Below the pieces are notes generated by a model, which ran no database searches, was not told the origin of the DNA, and saw only the letters and a list, made by a program, of their open reading frames with translations. A DNA stretch of 64,000 nucleotides from Kentomonas sorsogonicus. Its lineage: Eukaryota; Euglenozoa; Kinetoplastea; Trypanosomatida; Trypanosomatidae. Positions within the stretch are counted from its first letter, which is position 1. Each line of letters begins with the position of its first letter. Location: NCBI GenBank assembly GCA_030347455.1, contig JAQOSZ010000034.1, positions 558,001 to 622,000 of the forward strand, given 5' to 3'. This document shows, one piece after another, positions 21,656-32,000 of the stretch. The position numbers and the translations under genes were made by a program.

Positions 21656-22503
21656 ATGGGCTGCACGGGTTCTCCGTCGATGGTTGCCAAGAGTGCTGAG
21701 CGCGAAACGAATGCGCTGCGTGTGCAGCTGCAGGAGATGGAGGACGGCGTCAAGGGCTTCAGCGAGGCGGCGACCCACACCATGACCGCCTACCACTCGC
21801 TGCTCACGGCGTTTGACGTCTTTGGCCGCGCGGTGCACCAACTGGCGGCCGTGTGCGCCGGCCAGTCGGAGCCGCTGCGCGCTCGCGGCGCTGAGTTTCA
21901 CAAGGGCATGACGGCGATGCGCGACGGGAGTGGGTTCGTGGCGTTCGACGACGCGATTCGGCGTGGCACGACGGCCCCTGTGGCGGCGCTGCGTGAGCGC
22001 GTGCAGACCCTGCGACGGCAGGTGGATGGCCTCTCCGAGAGCGAGCACGCCTACACGAGCGCGCGCGCCAAGGTGGACAAGATGGAGCGCAAGCACAACG
22101 GAAACGGCGTCAAACTGGCGGGGAACGCGGCCTACATGAAGGAGCGGCAGCGGCGCGAGAGCGCTGGCGACGTCTACGACACGAAGAAAACGGAGGTGAC
22201 CAGTGCGATGCAGCGCATGCGGGAGGACGTCGCCAGGACACTCGACGACTCGCTCAACAGCTACTTGCGCAGCACCAGCACCTTCTGCGCCTATTTGCAG
22301 AGTGTCATGGAGGGCTTCCGCACCGATGACATACGCGCCGACGTGGCGCACCCTCGCAGCTGAGCGAACTCCGTGACAGCGCCGCGCGCGCCTCCGTCTC
22401 GCGCCGTCAGCGCTCCTCCGCCGCCGCCAACGCGTTGGCAGCCGAGCGAGCCACTGCCACCGTCACCCGCCGCGGCCGCTACGCCGCCATGCGGGAGGTG
22501 TGA
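21656..22503 (+). CDS. Flabarin-like N-acylated BAR-type protein (one frame change)
   Basis: First of two tandem paralogues. The start MGCTGS at 21656 places Gly2 and Cys3 for myristoylation and palmitoylation, so I prefer it to the longer upstream frame. The body is helical and coiled-coil-like. It matches the next gene across its length, for example GFVAFDDAIRRGT against GFVEFDRAIHSDT and SLNSYLRSTSTFCAYLQSVMEGFRTD against the equivalent C-terminal helix. The open frame stops at 22363, but shifting one base near 22350 continues as SQLSELRDSAARASVSRRQR and ends at a TGA at 22501-22503. This gives about 282 residues, close to the 287 of the paralogue, so the early stop is probably an artefact of one missing base. 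Flabarins are flagellar membrane-associated BAR-domain proteins known in Leishmania and Trypanosoma, where a flabarin and flabarin-like pair occurs. The family call rests on acylation motif, tandem pairing and helical pattern. Confidence 0.65.
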
Positions 22504-23530
22504 TAGAGAGAGAGAGAGTCAGGACTATGATATTGCGCCTCTGCTTATTTGTGTTTGCTCTTCTCTACTTTCATGCCTTTCCATCCCCATCCCCCCCCTT
22601 TTTTCTTCCTTTCTTGTTTAACTCTCAAAACTTGCTTTGAAAAGAAAAGAGAAGAAACGAGAACGGAGAAAGAGGGCGTAATGCTTATTCTCTGCTGTAC
22701 CACGTCTTTTTCTTTTCTTTCTTTTTAATCCTTCAATGTTGCTGTTGTTCTTTTTCTTCTCACTCTTTTCTTTTTCAAGGATACTTACATAGTTATGTAT
22801 TGATCGTTGCAAATGTGACGGTTTCAATGTATTCATCTTTTCTTTTCTTTCTTTTGTATTCTCCTCATAGTTCAATCATGCTCCCGAATCTTTTTTTTTT
22901 TTTTTTTGCTTTCGCTGTTAAACTTTTGCGCTCCTTTTAAATATTTTTCCTGATGCCACGCATCCCCACGTTCGCCCACGGGTGTAACTTATTCAAGCTT
23001 CTTTCCTCTCCTCCTTTTTACTTCCAGTCTCCTACTTTCTTGTATTCTTTTCTTGCTACCCCCCTCCTCTTTTCGATTCTCCACTCCGACTTGCTTTGCT
23101 GCCAGCCGCTGCTCTTTTGTTCTTATTGTATTTCCCTCCCTACTCTTCCTCTCTCTCCCTACCACTTCCATCCATCTTGCATTGTTCCTCTACTGCTCAT
23201 GTATAATATTATTCTTCGCTTTGGCCCTTCTCTCTTCCCCTCCCTCTTTTTTCTTTCCTGTTCGTATCTCCCTTATGACACTTTTCTTTTCAAGTGTTCC
23301 CCTGTCTTCACTCTTGATAATGCATCCTTCAAGTTCACCTCCCTTTTCCCCCACTACTACCCACTAGAAATATCACTCAAGTTGACCATCAAGTGGAAAA
23401 CAGAAGTTATTTTCTCTGCGCTAGCGCTTTCTTCATATTCTCATCGGACCTTCATACGCTTCTCCGACTACATATCAACAACAACACCAGCAACAAACCA
23501 CCCCCTGCAAACCACCCCCTCCAAACCACC
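22504..23530. other. Intergenic region
   Basis: About 1 kb, strongly pyrimidine-rich on the plus strand (poly-T near 22890-22909, many CT runs at 22990-23330). No gene seen; it separates the two flabarin-type genes. Confidence 0.6.
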
Positions 23531-24394
23531 ATGGGCTGCTGCGGCGGAGACAAGACCACCGGTGACCCGGAGACCGACGAGCGCCAGAACTTCGTCAAGG
23601 AGCTGCAGGACGGCATCAAGAACTTCAACGCGTCGATCAAGATGACGATGGACGCGTACCGCAACCTGCTCAACACCCTCGAGCGCATCTCGGACTCGTA
23701 CAACACGGTGGCGTCGCGCTGCAGCGAGTACGTGCGCAAGCCCGTTGGCGACTTCCGCGAGGGCATGCGGGACCTCAAGGAGAAGGGCGGCTTTGTCGAG
23801 TTCGACCGCGCCATCCACAGCGACACCGTCGAGAAGATGGAGCCCATCACAGCGCTGCTCAAGGACACGCAGAAATCGCTCGACGAGCTGCGCAGCAAGA
23901 ACCACAAGTACCAGAGCCACAGCGACAAGGTGACCAAGATGGAGCAGAGCTACGCCAAGAAGGGCAAGTCGGTGAGCGGCAGCAGCGGCTACGAGAAGGA
24001 GTGCAAGAAGCGCGACGAGAGCAAGGCGGAGTACGAGAAGAAGAAGCAGCAGTTCACCAGCCAGGTGGAGCGCATGAAGCAGGACATTGACCACACGCTC
24101 CTCAGCAGCATGAACAACTACCTCCGCAGCACCGCCACCTTCTGCGGCTACATCGAGAACGTCATGAACGGCTACCGCACCGACGGCATGACGGGCGCCG
24201 ACACGCCGCTCGAGCGCCTCAAGCGCCAGGCCGCCACGGACGGCGAGGCGCGGCGCCGCAAGTACGCCGCCACCTACTCCACAGCCAGCCGCGAGGTGAT
24301 CAAGGGGCAGAGCAGCACCATCGACAAGAGCCGCGCCGACGAGGAGCCCAACGACGACGTGGTGCAGGACACCCCGAACCCCTTCACGGCCTAA
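23531..24394 (+). CDS. Flabarin-type N-acylated BAR-like protein with C-terminal NPF motif
   Basis: A 287-residue protein starting MGCCGGDK, so Gly2 with Cys3 and Cys4 is suited to dual acylation and membrane attachment. Residues about 20-215 form long amphipathic helices rich in Lys, Glu and Gln, of BAR-domain character, with no transmembrane segment. The C-terminal tail is basic, then acidic, and ends DTPNPFTA. NPF is the classic ligand of EH domains in endocytic proteins, though here its use is inference. It is paralogous to the preceding gene. Flabarin in Leishmania is bound to the flagellar membrane. The ATG at 23531 follows CCACC, and the longer upstream reading frame translates spacer. 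It is the last plus-strand gene before the strand switch. Confidence 0.7.
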   Translation: MGCCGGDKTTGDPETDERQNFVKELQDGIKNFNASIKMTMDAYRNLLNTLERISDSYNTVASRCSEYVRKPVGDFREGMRDLKEKGGFVEFDRAIHSDTVEKMEPITALLKDTQKSLDELRSKNHKYQSHSDKVTKMEQSYAKKGKSVSGSSGYEKECKKRDESKAEYEKKKQQFTSQVERMKQDIDHTLLSSMNNYLRSTATFCGYIENVMNGYRTDGMTGADTPLERLKRQAATDGEARRRKYAATYSTASREVIKGQSSTIDKSRADEEPNDDVVQDTPNPFTA

Positions 24395-24637
24395 CTAGTC
24401 AAGATGTACTGTTCGTGTTATTTTCAACCCCTCTTTTTTTTTTTTTTTTTTTTTGACACCTTTGTTCTCTCTCTTTTTTTTTTTCTCGTTGATGTTCCAA
24501 GAGGAAAGTAAATCACTTGTCTCCATGTGTAACCCTTTGGAAAAGGCTGGAGTATCCCTTTTTCCCCCAAGCACGCTCCGAACTGCGGGACTGGCAAGCG
24601 TTTCGCTTTAATGGTATACACACCTATGCAATTTGAA

Positions 24638-24669
<32 letters not shown>

Positions 24670-25970
24670 GGAAAACAGAAAAAAAAAAAAAAAACAACAC
24701 GTGCGTTCGACCTCATTAAAAGTTACCAAGTCCATCAACGCGTCCGGTCTTCTTCTTCGTTCACTTAAAATTGTTTCTTGCTAAACCTCTCTTTAAAAAA
24801 AACAAAAAAAAACAACCACTCGATTCCATCTTGATTTTGTGCCTTACTTTCTTGCAATCTGTGTTTCCTACAGCGCTTCCTGACTCGACTCCATTTTCGG
24901 TTTAGTCTTTTTCTCTCTTTCTCTCTCTCTCCATCTCTCTGCGTATTGTAACTTGCCTGAGGTTCTGGACGCCCGCACATCCACAACAGCACCTGCAGCG
25001 TATGCGTGGGTGTCTGGCGTCGTCAAAAAAGAACCAGTAAACCAGTGCCTAAAACGGGCACACAGGTGCAGGCATCATTGCAGTTTGTTCTTTTCCAGCC
25101 TCTTGTCGCTCCTCTTCCTTCTTCACGACTTGTGTTTCCATAGCGTGTAGACAGGAGCGAAGTTTGTGGAAACGCCTAGAAGTAGAGAGAGAGAGAGAGA
25201 GATGTGTGAGAGAAATGGCTCCATGTACAGTAACCGTCAATGTCTTTCCCTTTCCTCTTTTTGCTTGACCACCACTTTTTCTTTTTCTTTTTGATATATC
25301 TCCCCGTTCTTCTTTCTTGTGAATCTGGTTTCATGTACTCTTAACAATTGACTACTCAAAAAGTGGAGGAGTATGCCGCCTGTGATGGATTGTGCTCCGT
25401 GCTGCTTTTCTAAGATGCTTTCCGCTGCGGCGAAATCGCGATGAATGAACGATGTGTGCTGCTTCGAGGCTTGCCGCTTTTCCCTTTCACCTTCTCCCGC
25501 CCCCTTTCCTTCGTTCCTCCGGGTTTGGTTTGTTTTTGGCGGCTTGCTGCGTCAGTCGGCATTGCCGGGACATGCGCTTGGCCTACGGTCGGGGACGGGG
25601 CACTCCTTTGGGGATCCCTGAGCGCCCATCGGGCAGGGGGGTGGGGCGTGCGGGATGGAAAGGATAGGGTTGGCGCAGCAGGAGCCATGCCGCAAAAACA
25701 ATCGTATAAACCGTCGTCGCCCGCTCTGAAGGCGCTGGTAAAAGGCGAAATTGTATCACACGTAAGCGGGGCAGTCGAAAATAGAATGCCTTTTTTTTCG
25801 TTATGATTAGTAGCAGGACAAAAGTCGAACGAGAAGAACGAGAAAAAAAAAGCGAATTGCGACTAGAATATATGTATAAAGTTCGCTGTTCGCTGTTAAG
25901 AAAACAAACAAAAAAAACAAACGGTGAAGAACCCCACCGTGACCAGACAGAGGAGGGGAGGCCACAGGCC
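24395..25970. other. Convergent strand-switch region between the two gene arrays
   Basis: The last plus-strand gene ends at 24394 and the first minus-strand gene ends at 25971, so both arrays point into this region. It starts T-rich (poly-T at 24431-24452, (CAA)n at about 24641-24670) and becomes A-rich from about 25780. A GC-richer segment at about 25430-25760 separates the two and holds a G-quadruplex motif. In trypanosomatids such regions usually terminate transcription of both arrays and are often marked by base J or histone variants; no tRNA gene was recognised here. Confidence 0.8.
25631..25654 (+). promoter_or_regulatory. Canonical G-quadruplex motif in the strand-switch region
   Basis: Four G runs (GGG, GGGGGG, GGGG, GGG) are separated by loops of 2, 1 and 5 bases on the plus strand. 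Three further GGGG runs lie upstream at 25591-25594, 25597-25600 and 25610-25613. The motif sits almost midway between the converging arrays. A role in transcription termination is inference. Confidence 0.6.
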
Positions 25971-26548
25971 TCAGTCGCTGTCGGTCTCAACGTAACGCTG
26001 GTGGCGCTGGCGGCGGCTGCTGCTGACCGCGCTGCCCTCCACGTAGCTGCTGCTGCGGCCGTGCCGCTGCGCGGACGGGGAGGTGACGCTGAGCGAGCTG
26101 CGCGGCGTCGCGGCGTGGGCGGCGCTTGTGCGGCGGCGGTGGTGGTGGCTCCCGTGGCGGGGATCGCCCAGCGGCCCCTCGCACAGCGGGGAGCGCACCG
26201 CCGGCGTGGTGCTGCCGACGCTCAGAAAGGCCGGCTGCGCTGCCGTCGGCGTCGTGCCCGGCGTCGCGCGTGTGCTGGCGGTCGTCGGGGTCGCCGGAAG
26301 CGAGACGGGCGCGGCGCGCGGCGACGGCAGGTTCAGCGGCGGCGGCGGCGGCGGTGGCGGGCCGCTGGTGGCGGGCGCGTCGGGGCTGCGGGGTCTCTCA
26401 CGCGCGGCGACTCGGCGCGCCTCGCGGCTGTCGCGGCGGCGCTCTTTCTTCTTGCGCCTCTGCAGTGCGTCGGGGGTTGCGGCGCGCGCGCTTGGCGGTC
26501 GACGCCACGTCGCCTGCGTTGTTCCCCCGTGCGGGGACACCGGTGGCC

Positions 26549-26586
<38 letters not shown>

Positions 26587-26624
26587 GGAGGGAGTTTCTG
26601 CTGCTGTGAGTGATTTCCACCCAT
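25971..26624 (-). CDS. Small N-myristoylated-type polyQ/Pro/Ser-rich protein, function unknown
   Basis: A 217-residue protein starting MGGNHSQQ, a plausible N-myristoylation signal (Gly2, Ser6). It has a run of glutamines (about residues 15-25), a basic stretch rich in Arg/Lys (about 57-80), a proline run (about 90-97), then Ser/Thr/Ala/Arg-rich disordered sequence ending in an acidic ETDSD. No domain is recognised. GC-rich codon use like its neighbours and a fitting ATG at 26622-26624 support it as a gene. It is the last gene transcribed in the minus-strand array before the strand switch. Confidence 0.6.
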
Positions 26625-27233
26625 GACGAAAGCACTACCTTTTTTTTTTTTTTTTTGTGAAGTGTGTTGTGGACGCGCAAAAAGGAGAAGGGGTGGGAGT
26701 AGAGATGGTGTGGCGACTTTGCCGGCCTACGGCAGCTGATCACCCAGGGTCGACTGTCTCTGTTTTCGTTTTTATAAGAACAACACCAATAAACCCATTT
26801 TTTTTGCTTCGTCGCAACTCCTCAACAGAATAAAACACAGTCCCACAAGACGAACACCCATGCTGAGTAATTACTGAAGAGTGCGGGAACAGTCCTTCGA
26901 TCTTCTCGTGTTTTTTTTTTTTTTTTTTTTGGTATTTGTAAACTCCTGCGCACACGCGTTACAAACCTAAAACCATTAAAAGAAAAAAAAGATATAAAAA
27001 AGAAACTATTGTGAAGAGGCCGGCCGTGGAAAGCAGCTCAATGAAACGAACGCTCACAGCCAGCTGAGAGAGAAAAAAAAAGAAAAAAAGAAAGAAGTGG
27101 GGGTAAGATATGAGAGGAAAAACAACAACAAATGACTGAGAGAAGAGAAAAAATAACGAACAAAGAACAACACCATCAAAAACATAAAAGGAATAAAAAC
27201 AACAACAAAAGAATAATGCGAAAACGTTTTTAA
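26625..27233. other. Intergenic region
   Basis: AT-rich spacer, A-rich on the plus strand between about 26980 and 27220 (T-rich in transcription direction), with poly-T tracts at 26641-26656 and 26910-26930. No gene seen. Confidence 0.6.
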
Positions 27234-28019
27234 TCACCCGCGAGAGTAGTACTGGGCTCCGGCACCACCGCCACCGGGCGGGTATTCCGCAAAGGGTTCC
27301 CGACACCCATTTCGGCCGTATCCGTTGGTATTGATGTTGTCGTTGTAGTAGGCAAGGGCAGGCGCGCCCATCGCCGGGGCAGGGCCGGGGGCGTAGTAGG
27401 AGGCAGCAGGCTGCGGGTAGGGAAAGGCCGGTTCGCGCCACGGGGCGCCGCCGTACGGTACGTAATTACCCCCACCGCCGCCGCCGCCGCCGCCGCGCAT
27501 CATTGCCATAGTCAGTGTCGTCATCATCACCTGCTGTTGCTGTTGCTGCTGCTGCTGCTGCTGCCGCTGCTCCTCCTCTGAGCGGCGCTGGCCCAGTGCG
27601 GTGAGCATCGCGCGGCGCTGCTCCTCCTGATTCCTCTGCTTCTTCGCCTCCTCGGCCTCCGCACGGCGCTTCTTGCGGTGGCGGCGGCAGAGGCAGAAGG
27701 TCGCGATGCCCGCGATGAGAGCCACCCCAACCGCCACCGCCACAATGATGATGATGAGCTTCTTGGGCAGCGACTTGCGCTCCAGCGCCGCGGGGTTGCC
27801 CTCGGGAGGGGCGGTCGCCGCCTGGCTGGTACAGTACACGAACTTGCCGCTCAGAACATCCTGGTCCGTGTCGTTGGTCCAGCCCTCGTCGCACACGCAC
27901 GTCTGATCGGCGACGCTCCAGCTGCCGTGGTTGCAGTTCACGTCGGAGCCGTCGCTTCCCTCCCGCACACCCGCGACACGGCGTCCGAGAGACATCACAG
28001 CATCAGCAATGGATTGCAT
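27234..28019 (-). CDS. Single-pass membrane protein with EGF-like segment and polyQ/Gly tail
   Basis: A 261-residue protein. Residues about 27-67 contain a Cys pattern typical of EGF-like repeats (C-N-H-G...C-V-C-D-E-G-W...C). A strong transmembrane helix follows (about 86-110: IIIIVAVAVGVALIAGIATF), then a basic stop-transfer patch (RRHRKKRR), a coiled-coil/charged stretch, a polyglutamine run, a glycine run and a Pro/Tyr/Ala-rich cytosolic tail. The expected topology is EGF-like part outside and tail inside, but no N-terminal signal peptide is seen from this ATG. The true N-terminus may lie elsewhere, or the helix acts as a reverse signal anchor. The function is not known. Confidence 0.65.
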   Translation of the reverse strand: MQSIADAVMSLGRRVAGVREGSDGSDVNCNHGSWSVADQTCVCDEGWTNDTDQDVLSGKFVYCTSQAATAPPEGNPAALERKSLPKKLIIIIVAVAVGVALIAGIATFCLCRRHRKKRRAEAEEAKKQRNQEEQRRAMLTALGQRRSEEEQRQQQQQQQQQQQVMMTTLTMAMMRGGGGGGGGGNYVPYGGAPWREPAFPYPQPAASYYAPGPAPAMGAPALAYYNDNINTNGYGRNGCREPFAEYPPGGGGAGAQYYSRG

Positions 28020-29017
28020 GGCTTCCGCGAGTGACGGGGATATATACAGTAATTTTGTGGAGTGAGTGTGGAGTGTGTGACGGGGATCGGCTGAAGTGAT
28101 ACTGATGTGATAAAACGTAGTGAGAGTTGATTGTGGAGGAAAAGGAAAAGGAGAACAAAAAATAATATTTGAAAATGAAACTTGATTTAAACCTTACAAG
28201 TGTGGTCAGTGTGAGACAGTTAGTGAAAGACTTTATCGGAAAATAGTAATAAAATGCTGAGGAAAAGAGATAGGAAAAAAAAAAGCTGTGTGTGTGTGTG
28301 TGTGTGTGAAAAAGAACGCTGTATCCTTCAAAAGAAGAATAAGATAATTAAAATTCAAGGCACCGCCAAAGGACTAGAATAAGGCTTGAAAGACAAAGAC
28401 AAAGAGAAATTACGAAAATCTTGAAGACAAATGATAAACCGAGGAAGAAAGCACTATAGAGAGAGAGGGAGAAGAACAGTTAGGTTGGTTGGAAAGCAGC
28501 AGCAGCTTATGAGGGACACTTCATCAAAAACGTTCATAATAGTACCGCGGAAGTGGAGAAGACATCGATGATTATATCTATTAACAAGAAGTCACTCTAT
28601 TGATCAGAAGCTAGTCACACGAGTAAACTCTGCTATCATAGAACCTGTTGTCATCATTACTATCATCACACGCAGGCGAGCCGTATCTCGTTCATGCACG
28701 CACTGTGCAACGACATACTGCGATTTAGAAGAAAGGGGAGCATTTTGTAGGTCATTGCAGAAAGTGCAGAAACATCAAAAAAAAAAAATACAAGAATAAT
28801 ACATCGTTTATTAGAAAAATATAACGAGACAGAGAGAAAAGTGGGGGGGGGACTCTAGATGCGTGTGTAGGACTATTTATTACTCTCAACGTCCTTACGA
28901 CACACTGATATATGTAAAAACACAAACAATATCAGGGAGAATAAACGATCAACGATACTCACTGTATGCAGTCCCCGCACGCGCAGCGTACTACTACGTC
29001 CTTTGCTTGTGACTCTT
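28020..29017. other. Intergenic region
   Basis: About 1 kb, A-rich on the plus strand, with a (TG)n run at 28287-28308 and GA tracts near 28458-28470. No gene seen. Confidence 0.6.
28287..28308. repeat. (TG)n microsatellite
   Basis: Perfect TG dinucleotide run in the spacer downstream of the dynein gene. Confidence 0.9.
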
Positions 29018-32000
29018 TTATAGCGGCATGACGTAGGCGCCAACGCCGTTGACGGAGAAGGTGCGGTTATCGCCGTTGGAGGCACACGGGAGAGTGAGAA
29101 CAAACAAAATCGACTCGCGCAGCGCGTTGGTGTAGACGGGAACTCCAAAGTTGCCCTGTCCGCCAAACTTGGCCGCGACGCTCGGCGTCACCCAACCCAC
29201 CGCGACGTCGCCAGGAAGGGCGGCAGAGGACGGGGCGGTGGCGGCGGCGTGACTGAGGGAGCCGCCGGCGCTGGCGAGCAGGGCGCCCTGCAGCAAAATG
29301 CTGGAGCCCTTGACCTTCACCGAGACGCCGAGGTTGCCGGCGAGGCTGGAGGAGGCCATGCACGCGACGAGCTCCAACTCCACCAGCGACGACTTGCTCT
29401 TGCGCGCCGTGTGCTGGCGCAGCGCGTTGAAGAAGGTCTGCGGGCGCAGCAGGTGCACGAGGTCGTAGACGGCCGACGACGACAGCGGTTCCTTGAGCCA
29501 CCCCACCGTCGCGTTGTACTTGCGCGCTACAAGCGAGAGCCACAGCTTGCTCTCCTTGGGTCCGTCCATGCGGTCGAGCCAGCGCCCCGGCATGCGGCCG
29601 CCCAGAAGCTCCGTGACCTCCTCCCGCAGCTGCGCCGACGGGATCAGCGTCCCCTCCGCCACCGCGCGCACGTCGCCGTAGTAGGCCGCGAGCTCCGTCA
29701 TCAGGCGCGAGATGATGTTCACCTCGCTGACAAAGAACACCTCCATCGGCTCGGGGTTCGTGTTGCTCGCCGAGATGGAGCGCGGCGGGGCGCCGGCGTT
29801 GATGCCGCTGCTGTTGTACACGTCCAGCACCGGCTGCAGCAGCTTGCGGTAGCTCTCGGACGAGCCCCCGGGTGTCGCCGTCGCGTTCTGCGTCAGCGCC
29901 CGCAGGTCCTCCGTCTGCTGCGCCGCGGCGTTCTCCTGCACCGCGCGGTCGGCGTTGGCGGGGAGCCAGAAGATGGCCGGATCGTCGACGGAGGGGACCT
30001 TGTCGCGGATGAGCTTGATGATCTCGTCGTAGTTGTTGCTCGCGGGGCAGGCGATGTCCTTGAAGAGCGGCCCGCGCTCGACCAGCATCTTGGCGCTGAA
30101 GTAGTTGTGGATGAGCTGCAGCAACACCTTGTCGTCCTCGTTGTTGTCGAGGCGGCCGCCGTAGATACACATCTTGAGCACGCCCTTGACGGTCGTCCAG
30201 TCGATGCTGCCGCTGTCCTTGCAGAGGCTCAGAATGACGTCGGTGGCCGCCTTGAGGTCGGCGGGGGAGAACTCGTAGTACTTGGACCACCCCTGCGGGA
30301 CGTACGTGCGGCGCTCCTGCACCACCGCGTGGAACCACGAGAGCCCAAAGAGGATCTGCGAGGTGCTCACCTGCAGCTTCTCGACAAAGGCGCGGTCCCA
30401 CGTGCTGTACGTGCGCAGCAGGTTCTGCTGGATGCCCGGGGGCGCCTCCACCGACACCTTGGAGGACATCTGCAGCAGCACAGAAGGAAAGAGGTCGTGC
30501 TGCTCCGTCGTGATGATGAGGCGGAAGTCGGGATTCGGCTGCTGCATCGAGCACAGCTCCTTCTCGAGCGTGCTGGCCCAGTCGAGCACCAGGTGCAGAT
30601 TCTTCAGGAAGATCCAGTCGCCCTGCGCAGCGCAGCGCCGCAGCTGCTGCATCGCCTCGTCGGTCTGCCCGCCGCCGAGCGCGATCTGCGTGAAGCGGTC
30701 CTTTCCGACGCGCTGACTCGCGACAGACTGCACAGCCAGGCTCGGGTCCGCACCGCTCGAGGTGATGAGCAGCACCGGCGTCGTCGCACCCGCGCCGACG
30801 ATGGTCTCCTCGATGGACACCGTCGGCACAATGGCGTTGAGACCCAGCTTCTTGAGAATGACCGACATGCTCAGCGCCGCCATGCGATCGGGGCGGAAGG
30901 CGTTGACCAGAATGAGCTGCTCCAGCACCGAGTAGTTGCCCAGCGTCGTCTCGGGCGCGCTGGAGCCCATCCACTGCGTCCACTTGTCCTTGTTGTTGAG
31001 GTCCCACTTGCTGATGAGGGCGGTCCGCCGGTCCCCGAGGCCAGCGCCGCGTACTTGATCTTGCTCGCCACCGGCGCCCACGCGGGAAGCTGCACGCCGT
31101 CCGTCTTCACGTCGCGGACCGCCCCCACCAGAATGTTCCACTGGTCCTCGGGGAAGTCCTTGGGGAAAAACTTGTGCAGCAGGTGCAGACCAAAGACGAG
31201 GCGGTCCTTCTTGAACAGCCCCAGCGACACCTTGTTGAAGCAGTCACGCGCGAAAGCCATGACGAGCGCGCTGATCTTGGCGTTGATGTCGTCGCTGCCC
31301 TTGTAGCCACGCAGCGTCGCGGTGAAGGAGGCGACAAAGTCCTGCAGACCGAACTGATACATGCGGTTGAGCCGCTCCAGATCCTTGACGAGGAAGTACA
31401 GCAGACTGCCGTTGTGAGCAAACGGCCGGTACACGTTCCGCTTCTCGTCCAGCTCCTTCTGCAGCTTCTGCGACTCCTTGAGCGCCTCCTGAATCGAGGC
31501 CGCTTGCGTCTTGACCTCGTTGAGCGACGTGATCAGCTGCGTGTTCTCCAGCAGGTTGCCCTGCGAGTTGGCGAGCTCGTTGAGAAGCTGCTGCTCCAGC
31601 CTGCTCAGCTCCAGCTTCAGCGCCTCCTCCTTCTCGACAAGCTTCTTCTTTTGCTCCTCCAGCTCGGGACGCTCGTGCTGGATGGTGAGCCCAAGCAGTT
31701 GGCTCTCCAGACCCAAGCTGGTGACGGAAAAGTTCACCTCGGTGATCAGAGAGACGGCGCCAGGCGGCAGGTTCATGTCGGTGCTGCGGCTGAAGAGCAG
31801 GATGCGGAAGGTGTCCTGCCAGTCGACCGCCTTGTTGCCCACCTGCACGACGCGCTTCGCGCCTGCCGAGATGAGGTCGCGGCGCAGGATCGGGTACAGG
31901 ATGGGCGCCACCTCGCTCACCTCGGTGACGAGCAGCGTTTTACCGAAGCGGATCGCCAGCTCCAGCGTGTGAGCGAAGCGCTCGTCGTGCATCGAGGCCA

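Noticed and set aside
25441-25806. Plus-strand frame of 121 codons in the strand-switch region
   Set aside because: No domain, ordinary chance length in a GC-richer island, no support from either array; kept only as a finding about the island.
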